In this document: positions 45,863 to 54,678 of the stretch, one piece after another
Layout: each line of letters starts with the position of its first letter
Numbering within the stretch: position 1 is the first letter of the stretch
Assembly: GCF_025933915.1 (NCBI RefSeq)
Contig: NZ_JAICZA010000011.1
Coordinates: forward strand, 1-55,916
Direction: 5' to 3'
From: Mycobacterium sp.
GTDB lineage: Bacteria > Actinomycetota > Actinomycetes > Mycobacteriales > Mycobacteriaceae
Length of the DNA stretch: 55,916 bases
Notes under the pieces: model-generated
Database searches by the model: none
Told to the model about the DNA's origin: nothing
The model's input: only the letters and a program-made list of their open reading frames with translations
Translations under genes and position numbers: made by a program

Positions 45863-47358
45863 TGGCCCGGCCCCGGCTGTGCGGGTCGCGGAAACCACGG
45901 TGGGGGCGCCGGATTCGACTCGTCATAGGCATTCGGCGGTCCGGGCGAACTGACCCCCGGCGGCGGGGAAGCGATGTCCTGACCACCCATGAGCTCGGTC
46001 AGCGATTCGGGGGTGAGCATCTCGGCGGTAGCCGGCTGAACCGGCGTGCCCTGCATCCCGGGCGCGACCACCCAGCCCGGCTCGTGATTGCCATGCGAGA
46101 GTGGGGTGTCGCGCGCAAAGATTCCCGGGACGGTGGTGTCCTTGTATCCCGGCGGAGGCCGCAGTCGCTCTTCGGAGTACGCGACTTCCTTGGGCAGAGT
46201 GGCCGCGGAGTTGAACAAGTTCAGGCTGCCCGGCGGGTAATTGAATTTGATGGCGTCCAGCACCGGCGACAGATACTGTGCGCACAACTCGGCCGAGTCC
46301 TGATAGCCCAGCCGGCTGCCGGCCTGAATGGCGCTGCAGATGAAATGAAGGGGGTTGGCGAAGTTGGGGAATGCGAACAGGCCCACCAGCGAGCTGTGTG
46401 CGGGCTGGTAGAGGTTGTTGAAGTTGCCCGCAAAGGTGGGCAGCACATGTAACGCGGTTTCCAGGCCGTTCCGCGGCTCGGGTTGCAGGATCGTGGTGGT
46501 CACGTCGCCGAGGTTGTCGACATCGTGCGTCAGCGTGGATCCGTTGTCGTTCAGGAATTTTCGAGCTACACCTAGTACATCATCGATGTGGGTGATGGTG
46601 TCGCTCACGTCGTGGTCGGATCTGGTGAACCAGTCGGTGAATTGGGCCAGGTTGTCGTTGAGTGCGACGAACTGTTGGCTGTTCTGGTACAGCGCGGTGA
46701 CGAACTGGGCCAGGCTTCGGGTGATGGCGACGAAGTCCCCTCGGCCCTCGTTGAGCGCGGTCAACGCTTGCGACAAGCTGTTCAGGGTTTCGTTGACCTG
46801 TGCACCCTTGCCGGCCAGATTGTCCGCAGCCGATTCGATGACGTCGCCGAACGGGCCCGCCGGCTGCTGGGGTGTCGGGCCGAGCTGGCGCAGGATACCG
46901 TTGATGGAGTCCCGCAACTGATCCCACTCCACGGGCACCTGAGTGCGCTCGATCGGGATGATTTCGCCGTCGCTGAGCACCGGGCCTCCGGTGTAGGGCG
47001 GTGACAGCTGAATGGTGCGCGAGGCCACCAGGCTCGGGTTGAGAATCGATGCGGTGGCGTTGGCGGGCACCTTGTACTTGTTGTTGTAGTGCAACGTGAC
47101 TCGCATCTTGTCGCCGGCCGGCTCGATCTTGTCGATCGAACCGACCCGCACACCCATGATCTGAACACGGTCGCCGGGGTACAGCGCAAGGGTCTCAGAA
47201 AAATATGCGACGACGGTGGTAATGGTCAGCCTCCGGTAGAGCTGCACTCCCGCGGCCGCGGCGATGCAGACGAGGACCGCCACCAACGCGGCGACGACCA
47301 CCGCTCTGGCCGACACTTTGGGCAATCTGAGGCTGCGGATATCGAAGATGGTGCTCAT
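45859..47358 (-). CDS. mce2D: Mce-family protein Mce2D
   Basis: 499 aa. A membrane helix (about residues 18-40, VVVAALVAVLVCIAAAAGVQL), then the Mce domain (VVAYFSETLALYPGDRVQIMGVRVGSID), a long helical region and a Pro-rich C-terminus (PPPGVSSPGPP). The start overlaps the mce2C stop (ATGA) and the stop overlaps mce2E. Confidence 0.93.
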   Translation of the reverse strand: MSTIFDIRSLRLPKVSARAVVVAALVAVLVCIAAAAGVQLYRRLTITTVVAYFSETLALYPGDRVQIMGVRVGSIDKIEPAGDKMRVTLHYNNKYKVPANATASILNPSLVASRTIQLSPPYTGGPVLSDGEIIPIERTQVPVEWDQLRDSINGILRQLGPTPQQPAGPFGDVIESAADNLAGKGAQVNETLNSLSQALTALNEGRGDFVAITRSLAQFVTALYQNSQQFVALNDNLAQFTDWFTRSDHDVSDTITHIDDVLGVARKFLNDNGSTLTHDVDNLGDVTTTILQPEPRNGLETALHVLPTFAGNFNNLYQPAHSSLVGLFAFPNFANPLHFICSAIQAGSRLGYQDSAELCAQYLSPVLDAIKFNYPPGSLNLFNSAATLPKEVAYSEERLRPPPGYKDTTVPGIFARDTPLSHGNHEPGWVVAPGMQGTPVQPATAEMLTPESLTELMGGQDIASPPPGVSSPGPPNAYDESNPAPPPWFPRPAQPGPGQ

Positions 47359-48836
47359 CGGTCGCTACCGCCCGTTCCCAGCTGTTGGCCCGGCCCCGGC
47401 CGCGCCGGTTGCCCTGTGGGGCCGAGGTTCTCGGTACGGGCCCCCGGTGGGGCGTGCACCGGGAGCGGCACCGGAGTGCCGGGAACGCCCGGCGGCGCCT
47501 CACCCGGTCGGCCCGCGCTCGGGATACCCGATGCGGGCGGCGGCCCGTCCGGATTTGGCTGCGACGCCTCGACATCCAGCGGAGCCGGAAAACCGCCGGG
47601 GACCGAGCCAAACGGGCCTTGGCCGGAAAGGGCACAGGGCAACGGGTTTTCGGGTCGCGGCGGGCTATCGCCCGCCGGTGTGTACGAACACGGTGATCCC
47701 GGCGGTACGGCCGGTCGCGGGTGATCCGGAGTGCCCTCGGCCACCGGGGGCGCCGGGGGCGGGGCACCGTTGGGGAACCGGGTGCCGTTGGGGTCGGGCC
47801 AGCGAAACGCCGGCAGCCCGGCGCTGCGCCAGAAGTTCTCCGGGTCGATTCCCCGCTTCTTGAACGCCGCGTCGACCCACGGCTGAAGGACTTGGTAGGG
47901 AAGCAGATTCGCCACGATCGCCTTGAAAAACGGTCCGGAAGCCACGGCCTCGGTCAGGGACGCGGTATACCTGCTGACCAGTACGAGCACATCGGACAGT
48001 TCCTTCTTGCGCTTGACCAGCTCGTCGCTGACCGTGCCCAGCTGTCGCAGCACGTGGTGGGCGTTGGGGTTTTCCCTGATGAAGCCGGACACCTGCGTCG
48101 ACACCGCCGACACGTTGCTCAGCAGTATGCTCAGCGCCTGGCTGCGGTGCCGGAACGCGGCCAGCAGAGTGTTGGCGTTGACCAGCAACCCGTCGACCTG
48201 CTGGCCGCGATCGCCGAGCACGCGAGTGATCTTGTCGGCGTTGGCCAGCAGCTGTTTGATCTGATCGTCGCGATTACCAATGGTGCCGGAGAATTTGGCC
48301 ACACCGTCCAGGGCGGCCTTCAGATGCGGCGCGGTCTGATCGAACGTCTCCGACAAAACGTTCAGCGACCGTTTGACGACGTCGATGTTCCAGTCCGTCG
48401 CCGCCTTGGTGACATCGACGAACGCGTCGTAGATCTGGTACGGCGTGGTGGTCTGACCCGATGGGATAATTCCATTGGGCCGCAGCGGATCCGAACCCCG
48501 GGGTTGGATCGCCATGTTCTTGCGTCCAAGGAAGGTGTCGGTGCGGATCGCGGCACGGCTTTGCGTCCCGATCGTCTTTCCAGGCATCGAAAAGCCAACC
48601 AGGACGCGGTCGCCGCGAATTACCAGTGAGCGCACCAAACCGACGTTCACACCGGCGATTTCCACCTTGTCGCCGGCGCTGATGCCGCCGGTGTCGGCGA
48701 ATTGCGCGTAGTAGGTCGGTGTGGCGAACAGCATCGGAACGCTGGTGAAACTCTGCCCCACCCCGACGGCGAGCAGCGTGACCAGCGTGCCCATCAGACC
48801 GACGCGGGTGCGGTTGAACTCCGTCAGCGTTCTCAT
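47355..48836 (-). CDS. mce2C: Mce-family protein Mce2C
   Basis: 493 aa from ATG 48836 (MRTLTEFNRTRVGLMGTLV), overlapping the mce2B stop. A membrane helix at about residues 12-30, Mce domain (TYYAQFADTGGISAGDKVEIAGVNVGLVRSL), a helical shaft, then a Pro/Gly-rich tail of about 130 residues. Part of the Mce2A-F hexamer that shuttles lipids between the outer envelope and YrbE2AB. Confidence 0.93.
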   Translation of the reverse strand: MRTLTEFNRTRVGLMGTLVTLLAVGVGQSFTSVPMLFATPTYYAQFADTGGISAGDKVEIAGVNVGLVRSLVIRGDRVLVGFSMPGKTIGTQSRAAIRTDTFLGRKNMAIQPRGSDPLRPNGIIPSGQTTTPYQIYDAFVDVTKAATDWNIDVVKRSLNVLSETFDQTAPHLKAALDGVAKFSGTIGNRDDQIKQLLANADKITRVLGDRGQQVDGLLVNANTLLAAFRHRSQALSILLSNVSAVSTQVSGFIRENPNAHHVLRQLGTVSDELVKRKKELSDVLVLVSRYTASLTEAVASGPFFKAIVANLLPYQVLQPWVDAAFKKRGIDPENFWRSAGLPAFRWPDPNGTRFPNGAPPPAPPVAEGTPDHPRPAVPPGSPCSYTPAGDSPPRPENPLPCALSGQGPFGSVPGGFPAPLDVEASQPNPDGPPPASGIPSAGRPGEAPPGVPGTPVPLPVHAPPGARTENLGPTGQPARPGPGQQLGTGGSDR

Positions 48837-49864
48837 TGCGGCGTGCACCTCCCGGTCGGCTGCCCGAAAAGTTTGACCGTGCGTACCGGACCGCCAGGCT
48901 GCAATCCGTTGACTTTGATCGAGATGTCACACAGGTAGAAGTTGTAGAAGTCGCCGTAGATGCCGCCGGCGCGGCCGATGACGCGGAACGCGTCCGGCAG
49001 TTTGGCCAGCACGTCGTCAAGCGTCGGCAGGTCGTTGATGAGCGACTCCTGGATGCCCTCGAGATGTCCGAGGGTGCCGTGGAGCAAGGGCCGGTCGTCG
49101 CTCAGCAGACCGGCCAGGGTGCCCGCCGCGTCGCTGATGTGTGCGGTGGCCGCGGCCAGCGGGTCGGCCCTGTTCTTCAATCCGGTGATCAGCAGTTCCA
49201 ACTTGTCGACCGTTCGGTCGAACTCCCTCTCATGCTTGACGGTCGTGGCCAGCACGGTATTCAGGTTGTTGATCACCTCGCCGATCGCCTTGTCGCGATC
49301 GGCGAGCGCCCCGGTCAGCGCCGCGGTCTGGTCGAGGATGTCGTTGATGGTGGCGCCCTGTCCCTGGAACACCGTGATGATCGACTGCGCGATGCCGTTG
49401 ACCTTGCCGGGGTCCAATGCCTTGAAAAGCGGCCGGAACCCGCCGATCAGCGCATCGAGATCCAACGCCGGCTGCGTGTGCTCGAGCGGGATGCGGCCAC
49501 CGGAGGCGAGCCGCCGGCCGCTCTCTCCGCGTTTGAGTTCCAGGTAGCGGTCGCCGATCAGGTTGAGGTAGCGGATCGACGCCGTCGTCGCCTCATCCAG
49601 TGGCAGTGACCGATCGACGTTGAACTCCACCAACACTCGCGTGTCCCCGTCGGTCAAGGTCACCTTGGAGACCTTGCCGACCTCCACACCCGACGCGCGC
49701 ACGAATTGCCCCGCCCGTAGCCCACTCGCGTCGGTGAATACCGCGGCGTACCCGGTGGTTCGGTCGAATCGCACCTGGCCGAACACGATGATGATCATCA
49801 CGGTGAACATCGCCAGCACAGACCAGAAGATGCCGAGTTTTACCGCTGTGCCCGTGACTTTCAT
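48833..49864 (-). CDS. mce2B: Mce-family protein Mce2B
   Basis: 343 aa from ATG 49864 (MKVTGTAVKLGIFWSVLAMF), overlapping the mce2A stop (ATGA). A membrane helix (about residues 10-28), Mce domain (GYAAVFTDASGLRAGQFVRASGVEVGKVSKV) and a helical shaft; it lacks the long Pro-rich tail of C, D and F. The C-terminus has a Cys pair (YLCDISIKVNG, GRCTPQ). Confidence 0.93.
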   Translation of the reverse strand: MKVTGTAVKLGIFWSVLAMFTVMIIIVFGQVRFDRTTGYAAVFTDASGLRAGQFVRASGVEVGKVSKVTLTDGDTRVLVEFNVDRSLPLDEATTASIRYLNLIGDRYLELKRGESGRRLASGGRIPLEHTQPALDLDALIGGFRPLFKALDPGKVNGIAQSIITVFQGQGATINDILDQTAALTGALADRDKAIGEVINNLNTVLATTVKHEREFDRTVDKLELLITGLKNRADPLAAATAHISDAAGTLAGLLSDDRPLLHGTLGHLEGIQESLINDLPTLDDVLAKLPDAFRVIGRAGGIYGDFYNFYLCDISIKVNGLQPGGPVRTVKLFGQPTGRCTPQ

Positions 49865-51084
49865 GGGTTGATCGTGTTCTCCCCGTATTGGCGTCCCCAG
49901 ACGTATTCGGTGGCCAGCGGCTGGCCGACCTCGAGGTGGTTGTAGGGCGCAAGGCTGGCGCCGGTGTCCATCACCAGATAGGGGGCGGGCCACAGCTCCC
50001 GAGTGATCTTCTGCCAGCAGCCCGGCCGCCCACCGGGGCCGCCGTGAGCATTCACCCGTGGCAAATTGTCCGGATAGACATACGGGTTGGGCGCACCGAT
50101 GATCGACCCGGCGGCAGCCAGCGAATAGCCGTTGCCGCCGGCGGCTTTCGCGACTTCCGGTGCGGCATCGTGGAAGTTACGGATCATGCAGAACAGTTCG
50201 GGGCTGTAGGTGTCGAGCAGATCGGCGGTGGGGACCAGATCGGCGGCCCCGCGCACCAGATACGGCCCACCCCGGACGAGAATGTCTTCGCCGGTGTGAC
50301 CCACGCCCACCGCCGCCAACAGCGCGGCGTCCAGGTCGCCCTGTTGGCGGGTCAGTGTGCGCGCGGTGGTCACCGCGTTGCGCAGGAAGTCCCACAGGTC
50401 GGGCGCGGCCTTGACGTATACATCGGCCAAATCCGCCAACCGCCGCACGTCATACCGGATCTGCGGCATCCGTGGATTCACGTGCGCCAGAATCTCGTTC
50501 CCGTTGACGATGGACGCGCCGAATTTGCCTCCCAGCCCGTCCAACGCCTGCGCGAGCGCGGACAACGTGGCGTTCAGCTCGATCGGATCCACTTTCTCGG
50601 CTATCGAGTTGACCGTCTCGAACAACGTGTTGAATTCGGTGGTCACCGACCGTGCATCGATCACGTCATGGGGCGAAATACGCTGTCGTGAAGGTCTTTC
50701 CGGTGCCGACGGTGATGTTAGCGACACGTACTTGTTGCCGAACAGGGTGGCCGCCTCGATATTGGCCACCACATTGGCCGGAATCAGCCTGATGTAGCGC
50801 GGGTCTACATCCAACATCAGCTTGGCCGCGGGCGCTCCGTCACGCTCGATCTCCGAGATGCCGCCCACCCGGCCGATCTCCACCCCGTTGTAGGTGACTT
50901 TGGATCCCGGCTCCATCACCAGGCCCGCCCGCGTGGCGACCATCGTGAGCTCGGTCTTGGGTGTGAAATCCCCCCGAAACTGCAGATACACCAGCATCAA
51001 AACCAGCCCGCAGACCAACAGCAGCAACACACCCTCGACGTACACCCACGCGCGTCGGGTCTTCCGTGTCACCGGCGTCGTCAT
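49861..51084 (-). CDS. mce2A: Mce-family protein Mce2A
   Basis: 407 aa from ATG 51084 (MTTPVTRKTRRAWVYVEGVL); 5 nt separate it from the yrbE2B stop. A membrane helix (about residues 15-35), Mce domain (LTMVATRAGLVMEPGSKVTYNGVEIGRVGGI), shaft, and a C-terminal globular end (CWQKITRELWPAPYLVMDTG). The open frame to 51873 is an artefact in the yrbE2B coding region. Confidence 0.93.
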   Translation of the reverse strand: MTTPVTRKTRRAWVYVEGVLLLLVCGLVLMLVYLQFRGDFTPKTELTMVATRAGLVMEPGSKVTYNGVEIGRVGGISEIERDGAPAAKLMLDVDPRYIRLIPANVVANIEAATLFGNKYVSLTSPSAPERPSRQRISPHDVIDARSVTTEFNTLFETVNSIAEKVDPIELNATLSALAQALDGLGGKFGASIVNGNEILAHVNPRMPQIRYDVRRLADLADVYVKAAPDLWDFLRNAVTTARTLTRQQGDLDAALLAAVGVGHTGEDILVRGGPYLVRGAADLVPTADLLDTYSPELFCMIRNFHDAAPEVAKAAGGNGYSLAAAGSIIGAPNPYVYPDNLPRVNAHGGPGGRPGCWQKITRELWPAPYLVMDTGASLAPYNHLEVGQPLATEYVWGRQYGENTINP

Positions 51085-51089
51085 GTCGG

Positions 51090-51968
51090 CTACACCGTGA
51101 GATTGAAATTCGGGTCGACGCCGTAGAGCGCCAACTGGGCCAGCAGGACCACGACCACCACCGAGACCAGTGAGAACCGCATCGATCGACCGACGGCCTG
51201 GCCGACGCCGACCGGACCGCCGCTGGCGGTGTAGCCGTAGTAGCAATGGGTGATCATCACCACCACCGCGATGATGACGACCTCCACCACCGACCAGCCC
51301 ACGTCCTCGGGTCGCAGAAAGGTGCGGAAGTAGTGCTCGTAGGTGCCATTTGACTGCCCGTAGAACACCGTCGTCACGACCTGACCCGAGGTGAACGCCA
51401 TGTCGAGGGCGAGGGCGTACAGCGGCATGATCACCGCCAGCCCCCCGAGGATCCGGGTGGAGACCAGAAACGAAATCGATTTGATGCCCATGACTTCCAG
51501 GGCGTCGATCTCCTCGCTGATCCGCATGGCACCCAACTGGGCGGTGGCCCCGGCTCCGACGGTGGCGGCCAGCGTGACGCCGGCGACGATGGGCGCGGCG
51601 ATACGCGTGTTGGCCAGCGCGGCAAAGAATCCGGTGAAGGCCTCGACGCCGATGTTGCCCAGCGACGCGAAGCCCTGGATCGCGATCAACGATCCTCCGG
51701 ACAGTGTCACAAATCCGATGATCGCGACCGTGCCGCCGACGACGGCCATCGCGCCGGTGCCCATGCCGATCTCGGCGACCAGGCGCAACGTCTCGCGCCG
51801 GTAGCGGCGTAACGCCCATCCGATCTGCCCAACAGCGATCCGCGCGAACCTCGCGAAAATGCCGATCCGCCACAGCCTTCGGACCGTGCCGCCGCCATAG
51901 CGGTTGAGGTTGGCGGCTGTGCGCGGGTAGCGGGCGCGCAGCGCGCCGGGCGCTGATATCGCCGTCAT
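51090..51968 (-). CDS. yrbE2B: Mce2 ABC-transporter permease YrbE2B
   Basis: 292 aa with about five membrane helices. The MlaE/YrbE signature EEIDALEVMGIKSISFLV, the coupling region that contacts the ATPase, is at about residues 149-166. It pairs with YrbE2A as the membrane core of the Mce2 importer, powered by Mkl/MceG. It starts 1 nt after the yrbE2A stop. Confidence 0.95.
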   Translation of the reverse strand: MTAISAPGALRARYPRTAANLNRYGGGTVRRLWRIGIFARFARIAVGQIGWALRRYRRETLRLVAEIGMGTGAMAVVGGTVAIIGFVTLSGGSLIAIQGFASLGNIGVEAFTGFFAALANTRIAAPIVAGVTLAATVGAGATAQLGAMRISEEIDALEVMGIKSISFLVSTRILGGLAVIMPLYALALDMAFTSGQVVTTVFYGQSNGTYEHYFRTFLRPEDVGWSVVEVVIIAVVVMITHCYYGYTASGGPVGVGQAVGRSMRFSLVSVVVVVLLAQLALYGVDPNFNLTV

Positions 51969-51969
51969 G

Positions 51970-52767
51970 TCAGCGTCCCGTCCCGAACCGCACGCCGATC
52001 GTCGTTAGCACCACGTTGACCGCGAACAGCGCGATCACGCACAACACCAATGTCTCGTTGACGGCGGTGCCGACGCCCTTGGGGCCGCCCTTCGTGGTCA
52101 GCCCGCGATAGCAGCCGACCAGGCCGGCGATCGTTCCGAATGTGGCCGACTTGACCACCGAAATGATCACCTCGGGCAAACCGGTGATCAAGGTGAGGGT
52201 GCTGACGTAGGCGCCGGCCGAGATGTGTTGGATGAAAACACCGAACACGAATCCGCCGACCAGGCCTATGGTGATCACCGCGCCGTTGAGCAGGGTGGCG
52301 ACGATGGTCGCGGCGACGACGCGGGGTACCACCAGGCGGTGGATCGGGTCGATGCCGAGCACCTCCATCGCGTCGATCTCCTCGCGGATGGTGCGCGCGC
52401 CCAGGTCGGCGCAGATCGCCGTGGATCCGGCGCCGGCGATCACCAGCACGGTGGTCAGCGGGCCCAGTTGCGTGACCGCACCCAATGCCGCTCCGGCGCC
52501 CGAGATGTCGGCGGCGCCGAATTCCGCCAGCAGGATGTTGAGCGTGAAGATGATCAGCACGGTCAGCGGAATCGCGACCGCGAGGGTGGGCAGCAACGAG
52601 ACGCTGGTGATGAACCAGCCCTGCTCGATCGTCTCCCGCCATTGGAAGGGCCGCCGAAACAGCGCTTTACCGGTCAGCACGCAGGTCCGGAAAAAGCCAC
52701 CGATCGCGTCGACCCCTGGCTGGATCTGGCCACGAAGATAGGTGGTGATCACTGTGTGGGTGCTCAC
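51970..52767 (-). CDS. yrbE2A: Mce2 ABC-transporter permease YrbE2A
   Basis: 265 aa from GTG 52767, whose GTGA overlaps the mce2R stop. MlaE/YrbE family with five or more membrane helices and the signature [21 protein letters not shown]. First structural gene of the operon; translational coupling to mce2R means the repressor and permease are made from one message. An in-frame upstream extension to 52782 is not needed. Confidence 0.95.
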   Translation of the reverse strand: MSTHTVITTYLRGQIQPGVDAIGGFFRTCVLTGKALFRRPFQWRETIEQGWFITSVSLLPTLAVAIPLTVLIIFTLNILLAEFGAADISGAGAALGAVTQLGPLTTVLVIAGAGSTAICADLGARTIREEIDAMEVLGIDPIHRLVVPRVVAATIVATLLNGAVITIGLVGGFVFGVFIQHISAGAYVSTLTLITGLPEVIISVVKSATFGTIAGLVGCYRGLTTKGGPKGVGTAVNETLVLCVIALFAVNVVLTTIGVRFGTGR

Positions 52768-53486
52768 CGGCGTTCCGCCCAACGGTCGAGTGCGGCCAGC
52801 ATCGTCGAGTTCGCGAGTTCGAGTACGTCCTGGGCGGCTTTCCTCGCGTTGGCCGCATCGCCGGCGCAGATGGCCTCGGCCAGTTCCCGGTACGTGTCCG
52901 TTCGGTTGACCTCGGCGTTCATCGCGGCGGCCAGGACAGCCAGAGCCCGCTCATACGCGGCACGAAAAGGGTTGTACATCAACCGGAATACGATCGATCC
53001 GGAGCTGTCGACCATATGATCCCAGAAGCCGAGGGTGACGCGCTGCCATTCGACCGGATCTTCTGAGTCCTCGAGGCCGCGCAGCGAATCTTCAAGCAAT
53101 GCAGCCAGCTCGGGGCCGTGTTGTTCGGCTGCGAGTTCTGCGACCTTCGGACCGATGCGCAGACGGGCCTCGAGGATGCTGCGGAAAACGCTCGCATCGA
53201 ATTCGCCATTGCGAAACAACAACTGGGGCAGCAGATCAAGGCCGGCGTGCCGCCGAAAATCGCGCACGGTGGTGACGCCGCCCTGGCGGACCTCGACCAG
53301 GCTGGCCGCCGAGAGCCGCTTGAGCGCCTCGCGGACAGCGGGCCGGGATACCCCGAAAACCGCTGCCAGCCGGCGCTCGCTGGGTAACGCCGTGCCTGGC
53401 CTCATCTCGCCGCTGAGTACATCGGTGGCGATTTGGTCGAAGACCGCTTCAGGCACCGATCGGCGAATTACCGGCTGCAGCGCCAT
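52764..53486 (-). CDS. mce2R: GntR/FadR-family repressor Mce2R
   Basis: 240 aa. Winged helix-turn-helix at about residues 8-75 ([44 protein letters not shown]), then an all-helical FCD effector domain with the usual Asp/His metal-site spacing (about 95-225). In M. tuberculosis Mce2R (Rv0586) represses its own mce2 operon; the gene order here is the same. Two strong inverted repeats lie directly upstream. Confidence 0.93.
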   Translation of the reverse strand: MALQPVIRRSVPEAVFDQIATDVLSGEMRPGTALPSERRLAAVFGVSRPAVREALKRLSAASLVEVRQGGVTTVRDFRRHAGLDLLPQLLFRNGEFDASVFRSILEARLRIGPKVAELAAEQHGPELAALLEDSLRGLEDSEDPVEWQRVTLGFWDHMVDSSGSIVFRLMYNPFRAAYERALAVLAAAMNAEVNRTDTYRELAEAICAGDAANARKAAQDVLELANSTMLAALDRWAERR

Positions 53487-53499
53487 GCGGCCAGTGTGG

Positions 53500-53514
53500 C
53501 TGGCCGACGGCCAG
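53500..53514. promoter_or_regulatory. Inverted repeat upstream of mce2R (possible operator)
   Basis: CTGGCCG-A-CGGCCAG, a perfect 7-bp palindrome with one central base, 14 nt before the mce2R start codon. It could block transcription or translation initiation. Confidence 0.5.
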
Positions 53515-53517
53515 TCA

Positions 53518-53532
53518 GGTGGTCAGACCACC
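53518..53532. promoter_or_regulatory. FadR-type operator upstream of mce2R
   Basis: GGTGGTC-A-GACCACC, a perfect 7-bp palindrome. Its core TGGTCAGACCA fits the TNGTNNNACNA consensus of FadR-subfamily GntR regulators, the subfamily of Mce2R. A strong candidate for the autoregulatory site. Confidence 0.65.
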
Positions 53533-53559
53533 GGCGTGTCGCAGATCTTTCCGGAGCGG

Positions 53560-54507
53560 CTAATGTCCCGTGCGCTGCGCTGCCACAAATAAATTCCCCG
53601 GCACGTAGTCGCGAACTTCGATCGGCGCCGCGCGGCCATAACCGGCCATCAATTCGCCGGACGGCGTTACCGTCACGTCCCAGCCGTGCCGGCCGAACCA
53701 CTCGCCGACGTCCTCGCGCTCCTCGAAATACCAGAGCTCGTCGGTCCGCGGAACCTCGCGATCCGGATCCGTGTCGGCCATCAGCCCGCGGATCCGGTCC
53801 ATCCGCTCCCGGCGCTTGGCGCGAAACTCGGGATCGAGGAACGTGGGGCCCAGCGCCTCCACGGCGACCCGACTGCCGGCGGCGGTGAGCTCCTGCATGC
53901 GGTCGAACAGCAACTCCTGAGCCGCGGCCGGCAGATAGGGCATCAACCCCTCGGCCGACCACACGCTCGGCGCGGAGGCGTCAAAACCCGCCTGCCGCAA
54001 CGCTTCCAGCCAATCCTGGCGCAGGTCCACCGCAACGGGGACGCGGTGACAGGTGGGCTGTGCCCCGTGCTCGGCCAGCGTCGACGCCTTGAAGTCCAGC
54101 ACCCGGGGCTGGTCGAGCTCGTAGAGCGTCGTCCCCGCCGGCCAGGGCAGCCGCCACGACCGCGCGTCCAAGCCCGCCGCCAGGATCACCGCCTGGCGAA
54201 TGCCCGCGCCCGTGGCTTCGAGGAAGAACGTGTCGAAAAACGCCGTGCGCGAGGCCATGTAGCCGACCATCGCCTGCATCTGCAGCGGCAAGGTCGGTTC
54301 GGCTTCGACGACCTCGTCGGGTAGCCGGTCGGCGGCGTGCCAGTTCCACACGCCGTCGCCGGCCGCATCGAGGAAGACCTGGGCGAACGGATCGCTGATC
54401 AACGGGGTTTCGCTGCGGGTCTCGGCGGCGCGCGCCGAGGCCACACCCAGCGCGGTCGCACCCACACTTTCGGTGATCTCCCAGCTGTCGTTCTCGGTCC
54501 TGGCCAC
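53560..54507 (-). CDS. TIGR00027-family SAM-dependent methyltransferase
   Basis: 315 aa from GTG 54507, with AAGGACG upstream; the open frame extends 9 codons further. The start [20 protein letters not shown] is the standard opening of this large mycobacterial paralogue family. SAM-binding motif [16 protein letters not shown] and acidic [11 protein letters not shown] follow; later EGLMPYLP is conserved. Substrates of these proteins are mostly unknown; the Leptospira/mycobacterial family is often linked to polyketide or lipid O-methylation. Convergent with nothing; it ends 27 nt short of the mce2R operator. Confidence 0.88.
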   Translation of the reverse strand: MARTENDSWEITESVGATALGVASARAAETRSETPLISDPFAQVFLDAAGDGVWNWHAADRLPDEVVEAEPTLPLQMQAMVGYMASRTAFFDTFFLEATGAGIRQAVILAAGLDARSWRLPWPAGTTLYELDQPRVLDFKASTLAEHGAQPTCHRVPVAVDLRQDWLEALRQAGFDASAPSVWSAEGLMPYLPAAAQELLFDRMQELTAAGSRVAVEALGPTFLDPEFRAKRRERMDRIRGLMADTDPDREVPRTDELWYFEEREDVGEWFGRHGWDVTVTPSGELMAGYGRAAPIEVRDYVPGNLFVAAQRTGH

Positions 54508-54678
54508 GCGCACGTCCTTCCACTTCGCTAGCACGGCTACCTACCCGACCCTACGCGGGGCCGGATGAGTCGGAGCTGTCAACGAGCCGGGTATTTGAGT
54601 TAACTTGTCGGCGAGCCCATCGGCGGGACGAGAGCGCGGTGTCAGCGATGCCGGGCGGATCCGAAGGATCGTTGATAC

